Below are positions 61,670 through 64,000 of a DNA stretch of 64,000 nucleotides, in pieces. The translations under genes were made by a program, and so were the position numbers. This DNA comes from Bradyrhizobium amphicarpaeae. GTDB taxonomy: Bacteria > Pseudomonadota > Alphaproteobacteria > Rhizobiales > Xanthobacteraceae. Position 1 is the first letter of the stretch. Each line of letters opens with the position of its first letter. Location: NCBI RefSeq assembly GCF_002266435.3, contig NZ_CP029426.2, forward strand, positions 5,052,001 through 5,116,000, given 5' to 3'. Under the pieces are notes generated by a model that was given only the letters and a program-made list of their open reading frames with translations, was not told the origin of the DNA and made no database searches.

Positions 61670-62398
61670 TCACTCGCCGTCGAGGCCGCTCTCGGCGAGT
61701 TCGCGCAGTGCGTCCGTGTCGAGCACGACGATGGCGCCGTGCTCGAGGCGAACCCAATTGCGGCCGGCCCAGGCGCGCAATTGCTTGTTGATGCTCTCGC
61801 GCGTCATCCCCACCATCTCGCTGATCTCCTGCTGCGTGATGGCCAGCGTGCCGCTGCCGGAGTCGAACTTGCGCTCCTCGGTGAGACCGAGCAGCGCGCT
61901 CGCCAGCCGGCCCGGCAGATTCTGGAGGATGACCTGCTCGACCTGCTGGCTGGTCCAGCGCAGACGCGCGCAGAGCAACTCGATGAATTTCATCGCCAGC
62001 GCCGGCTGGCTCTTCACGAACGGCAGGAAGTCCCGGCGATCGATGATGTAGAGCTCGCAATTGGTGTTGGCGGTCGCATCAGCCGAGCGGGGAGCGCCGT
62101 CGAGCACCGCGATCTCGCCGAAGATTTCGCCGGGACCGATCAGGTTGAGAATCGCGTTGCGCCCGTCGGGCGACGAGGAGGAAATCTTCACTGTCCCCGT
62201 GATCACCGCGAACAGATTGTTACCGGGATCGCCCTTGGCAGCGATCGTCGCGCCACGCTTCACATTGGTGTGCTTGGCGTAGCGGCAGAGCTGATCCAGC
62301 GCTTCCGGCTCCAGATCCGCGAAGATCGGGTGCTTGCGCAGGACCGATAACTTGTTGCCCGCCGACTGTCGGGGATCGCCGGTCTTGTCCTGAGGCAC
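61670..62398 (-). CDS. Crp/Fnr-family transcription regulator
   Basis: 242 residues. The cNMP-binding-like beta roll (FADLEPEALDQLCRYAKHTNVKRGATIAAKGDPGNNLFAVITGTVKI, ILNLIGPGEIFGEIAVLDGAPRSADATA) includes the PGE-x-FGE-x-A-x-x-D-x-x-x-R-S phosphate-binding cassette, so cAMP or a similar nucleotide may bind. The C-terminal helix-turn-helix is LAITQQEISEMVGMTRESINKQLRAW. It lacks an FNR cysteine cluster. It converges on the cyclase gene with 7 bp between stops. An imperfect inverted repeat (GACTACG ... CGTAGTC, 62415-62445) lies just upstream of its start. Confidence 0.92.
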   Translation of the reverse strand: MPQDKTGDPRQSAGNKLSVLRKHPIFADLEPEALDQLCRYAKHTNVKRGATIAAKGDPGNNLFAVITGTVKISSSSPDGRNAILNLIGPGEIFGEIAVLDGAPRSADATANTNCELYIIDRRDFLPFVKSQPALAMKFIELLCARLRWTSQQVEQVILQNLPGRLASALLGLTEERKFDSGSGTLAITQQEISEMVGMTRESINKQLRAWAGRNWVRLEHGAIVVLDTDALRELAESGLDGE

Positions 62399-62658
62399 GC
62401 CGCGGGGCTCCTAAGACTACGAGGCACTGGGGTTCCTGCGTAGTCAACGTTATCAGGCTTTTCAACCGGAAAGCACGCGCGCGATCTGTGGCAAATGCCG
62501 CGAAAAGATCGCGGTCACGCCGAATTATACATCCAAAGGATGCGCCGATGCGCTTGATAGATGCAGAGTTGCAGTCAAAGCATGCCGCGATTGCGTTGAG
62601 GCGCTGGCCAACAGCGAATCGCGCCGACCGGTCCAAGCGGGCGAACGGCGTGGAAACT

Positions 62659-62784
62659 TCAGCGCTTGGAATCCGAATCGAGCCGGTGTGAACTGGTTTG
62701 CCGGTCGGCCCAAGCCAAGGTCACACCAAATACGACGAAGATCGCGACAACGATAACAGTCACCAGCAGCGCATCAGCAGGCAT
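62659..62784 (-). CDS. Small single-helix membrane protein behind an FNR box
   Basis: 41 residues from the second of two adjacent ATGs (62787/62784); GGGAGG lies just upstream and best fits the second. One hydrophobic helix (ALLVTVIVVAIFVVFGVTLAWA) is followed by a short charged tail. The sequence upstream of these ATGs in the same frame is non-coding in character. An FNR box centred about 57-60 bp upstream implies induction at low oxygen. Possibly an accessory subunit of a respiratory complex; I know no named family. Confidence 0.65.
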   Translation of the reverse strand: MPADALLVTVIVVAIFVVFGVTLAWADRQTSSHRLDSDSKR

Positions 62785-62836
62785 CATCCCCTCCCGGAAG
62801 TTTTGGGCATTATTTTGCTGCAGCTGGCCGGCGTCA

Positions 62837-62850
62837 TTGATCGAGATCAA
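62837..62850. promoter_or_regulatory. FNR/FixK box upstream of the small membrane protein
   Basis: TTGATCGAGATCAA is an exact match to the TTGAT-N4-ATCAA anaerobox. It lies between the fnr stop codon and the start of the small membrane protein, at a spacing consistent with activation near -41.5. Confidence 0.85.
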
Positions 62851-62876
62851 AAACGTCAGGGATGCCGAACTAAATG

Positions 62877-63590
62877 TCAGGCTGCGGCCATCGCCTCGGC
62901 ACGGGCAGAATCCAGCAGGCTGATGCCGCCGTGGATGATCTCGATCACGCCGTGACGCTCCAGCTTGGTGAAGGTGCGGCTGACGGTTTCAATGGTCAGG
63001 CCGAGATAGTCGGCGATGTCCTGACGGCTCATTGGAAGCGGAACCGTGTCCGACAGCCCCTTGAGCGTGACCAGCCGCTCGCGCCACCCGAGCAGAAAGG
63101 TCGCAACCTTCTCGTCGGCCGAGCGGCGGCCGAGCAGGACCATGTGGTCGCGGGCCTGGCTCAATTCACGGATGGCCAGCTCGTTGATCCGCTTGAGCAG
63201 TTGCGGCCGGTCTTCGATGAAACGGCCGAAGGGCGCTTTGGCGAACTGGCACACGGTCACGACGCCGATCGCATCGGCCGAAAAATTGTGCCGGCCGGAG
63301 ATGTTCATCCCCAGGAAATCGCCCGGCAAGGCAAAACCGACGATCTGCCGCCGGCCATCGGGCAGCAGCTTGTACAGCCGCATGACGCCTTCGAGGACGT
63401 TGTAGAACGAGGTCGTGATGTCCTCCTCGGAGAACACGGTTTCGCCGGAGTTGAAATGAACGCGGCGCCCGAGATGCTCGAATTCCCTGAGTTCGGCGGT
63501 ATTCAGCGACGAACAAACCGCCACGCCGCGTACGGCACAATCGCTGCAAAGGTGCCCGTTCGGCTCAATCGTGACCACGGAAGGCTTCAT
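62877..63590 (-). CDS. FNR-type oxygen-sensing regulator (FnrN/FixK1-like)
   Basis: 237 residues; GGAGCGGTGG precedes the ATG. The oxygen-labile 4Fe-4S ligands are all present: C15, C18 and C26 (LCSDCAVRGVAVC) plus C114 (VVTVCQFAK), so this is an FNR proper, unlike cysteine-less FixK2-type proteins. Beta-roll and dimer helix follow; the recognition helix SRQDIADYLGLTIETVSRTFTKLE has the E--SR residues that read TTGAT-N4-ATCAA. Two such boxes flank the gene. It should activate microaerobic genes, including the divergent cytochrome c gene. Confidence 0.93.
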   Translation of the reverse strand: MKPSVVTIEPNGHLCSDCAVRGVAVCSSLNTAELREFEHLGRRVHFNSGETVFSEEDITTSFYNVLEGVMRLYKLLPDGRRQIVGFALPGDFLGMNISGRHNFSADAIGVVTVCQFAKAPFGRFIEDRPQLLKRINELAIRELSQARDHMVLLGRRSADEKVATFLLGWRERLVTLKGLSDTVPLPMSRQDIADYLGLTIETVSRTFTKLERHGVIEIIHGGISLLDSARAEAMAAA

Positions 63591-63673
63591 CCACCGCTCC
63601 CAGCGTCGGTCTGCTCTGCCCCCCGGCCGAGTCCGCCTCGCGGGTGCATTTTACTGCACTGCGCCAAAGCCAA

Positions 63674-63687
63674 TTGACAGAGATCAA
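63674..63687. promoter_or_regulatory. FNR/FixK box in the fnr/cytochrome c divergent region
   Basis: TTGACAGAGATCAA matches TTGAT-N4-ATCAA at all but one position. Its centre is about 64 bp upstream of the cytochrome c ATG and about 90 bp upstream of the fnr ATG, so it can serve one or both promoters. Confidence 0.8.
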
Positions 63688-63744
63688 ATTTGAGTGGCAT
63701 CCCCGTCATATTCTCCTTCCAGAGTTCGACGGGATCACCTTTCC

Positions 63745-64000
63745 ATGCTGCAAAGCGCCTTACGTCACGGCCTGATTGGGCTGCTTCTGATCACGCCTGC
63801 GCTGGCGGCTCCCACTGCCGAGCAGCGTGGCGAGGCGTTTGCCCGGGCCAATTGCGCACGTTGTCACGCGATCGACCGCGTCTCGCGTAGCCCGCTCGAG
63901 GGCGCGCCGCCGCTGCGCAATCTGCACCGGAGTTACCCGATCGAGACCCTTGGCGAAGCGCTGGCCGAAGGAATCTACACCGGCCACGCCGACATGCCGG
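63745..64000 (+). CDS. Periplasmic c-type cytochrome, 3' end outside window
   Basis: The ATG at 63745 opens a frame that continues past the window end (85 residues seen). It begins with a Sec signal peptide (GLIGLLLITPALA), then a class I cytochrome c start: EQRGEAFARANCARCHAIDRV, with the haem site CARCH, and downstream GAPPLRNLHRSYPIETLGEALAEGIYTGHADMP. That 'GHADMP' stretch probably precedes the axial-ligand Met-containing loop. It is an electron carrier, probably expressed at low oxygen through the FNR box 57 bp upstream. Confidence 0.88.
   Translation, partial: MLQSALRHGLIGLLLITPALAAPTAEQRGEAFARANCARCHAIDRVSRSPLEGAPPLRNLHRSYPIETLGEALAEGIYTGHADMP

Overview
The window is high-GC bacterial DNA whose gene families (GspN/GspC-type type II secretion set, paired Omp31-like porins, tripartite tricarboxylate transporters, CaiB/BaiF CoA transferase, FNR-type regulators with TTGAT-N4-ATCAA boxes, many GTG/TTG starts) point to an alphaproteobacterium of the Bradyrhizobium group. 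This is a family-level inference; there is no rRNA or marker gene in the window. No tRNA, rRNA, CRISPR array or insertion sequence was recognised.

Layout. 1-6.2 kb: a polysaccharide block. It holds the 3' part of a CgeB-like glycosyltransferase, then a cupin, a DegT aminotransferase, a methyltransferase and a GT4 glycosyltransferase joined by successive GTGA stop/start overlaps, then a convergent Wzx-like flippase. 6.2-21.4 kb: a nearly complete type II secretion system (GspC/N-like, M, L, K, J, I, H, G, F, E on the minus strand; secretin D and a short prepilin peptidase O on the plus strand). A 1205-residue classical autotransporter sits on the opposite strand inside the locus. 21.6-28.4 kb: probable exported proteins: a Sel1-repeat protein, two tandem beta-helix paralogues (one frameshifted), a serralysin-like metalloprotease with five tryptophan-rich repeats, and a small protein. 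28.5-35.2 kb: a family III CoA transferase, two outer-membrane barrel proteins and a tctCBA transporter. 35.4-39.3 kb: a giant VCBS/RTX adhesin.

39.8-41.9 kb is the most accessory-looking part: a three-gene minus-strand module (uncharacterised protein, XRE-ImmA/IrrE metallopeptidase regulator, small double-CxxC protein). A 14-bp-arm inverted repeat lies on the first gene's start. This is the best candidate for an undescribed toxin-antitoxin, stress or defence-like system, but that reading is inference.

42-61.7 kb is metabolic: two enoyl-CoA hydratases; a serine-glyoxylate-type aminotransferase divergent from a YdiJ-like FAD/Fe-S oxidoreductase and a GlcG-like protein; a caspase-fold/TPR protein with both catalytic residues replaced; a molybdopterin oxidoreductase; a solute-binding protein leading into a two-subunit molybdenum hydroxylase with a signal-less ModA-like protein; and an SDR plus TRAP transporter (dctPQM) divergent from a cyclase-family hydrolase across a 12-bp-arm palindrome. 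61.7-64 kb is an oxygen/redox regulation block: a Crp-family regulator, a small membrane protein behind an FNR box, an FNR with the cysteine cluster, and a second FNR box in front of a cytochrome c gene that runs off the window.
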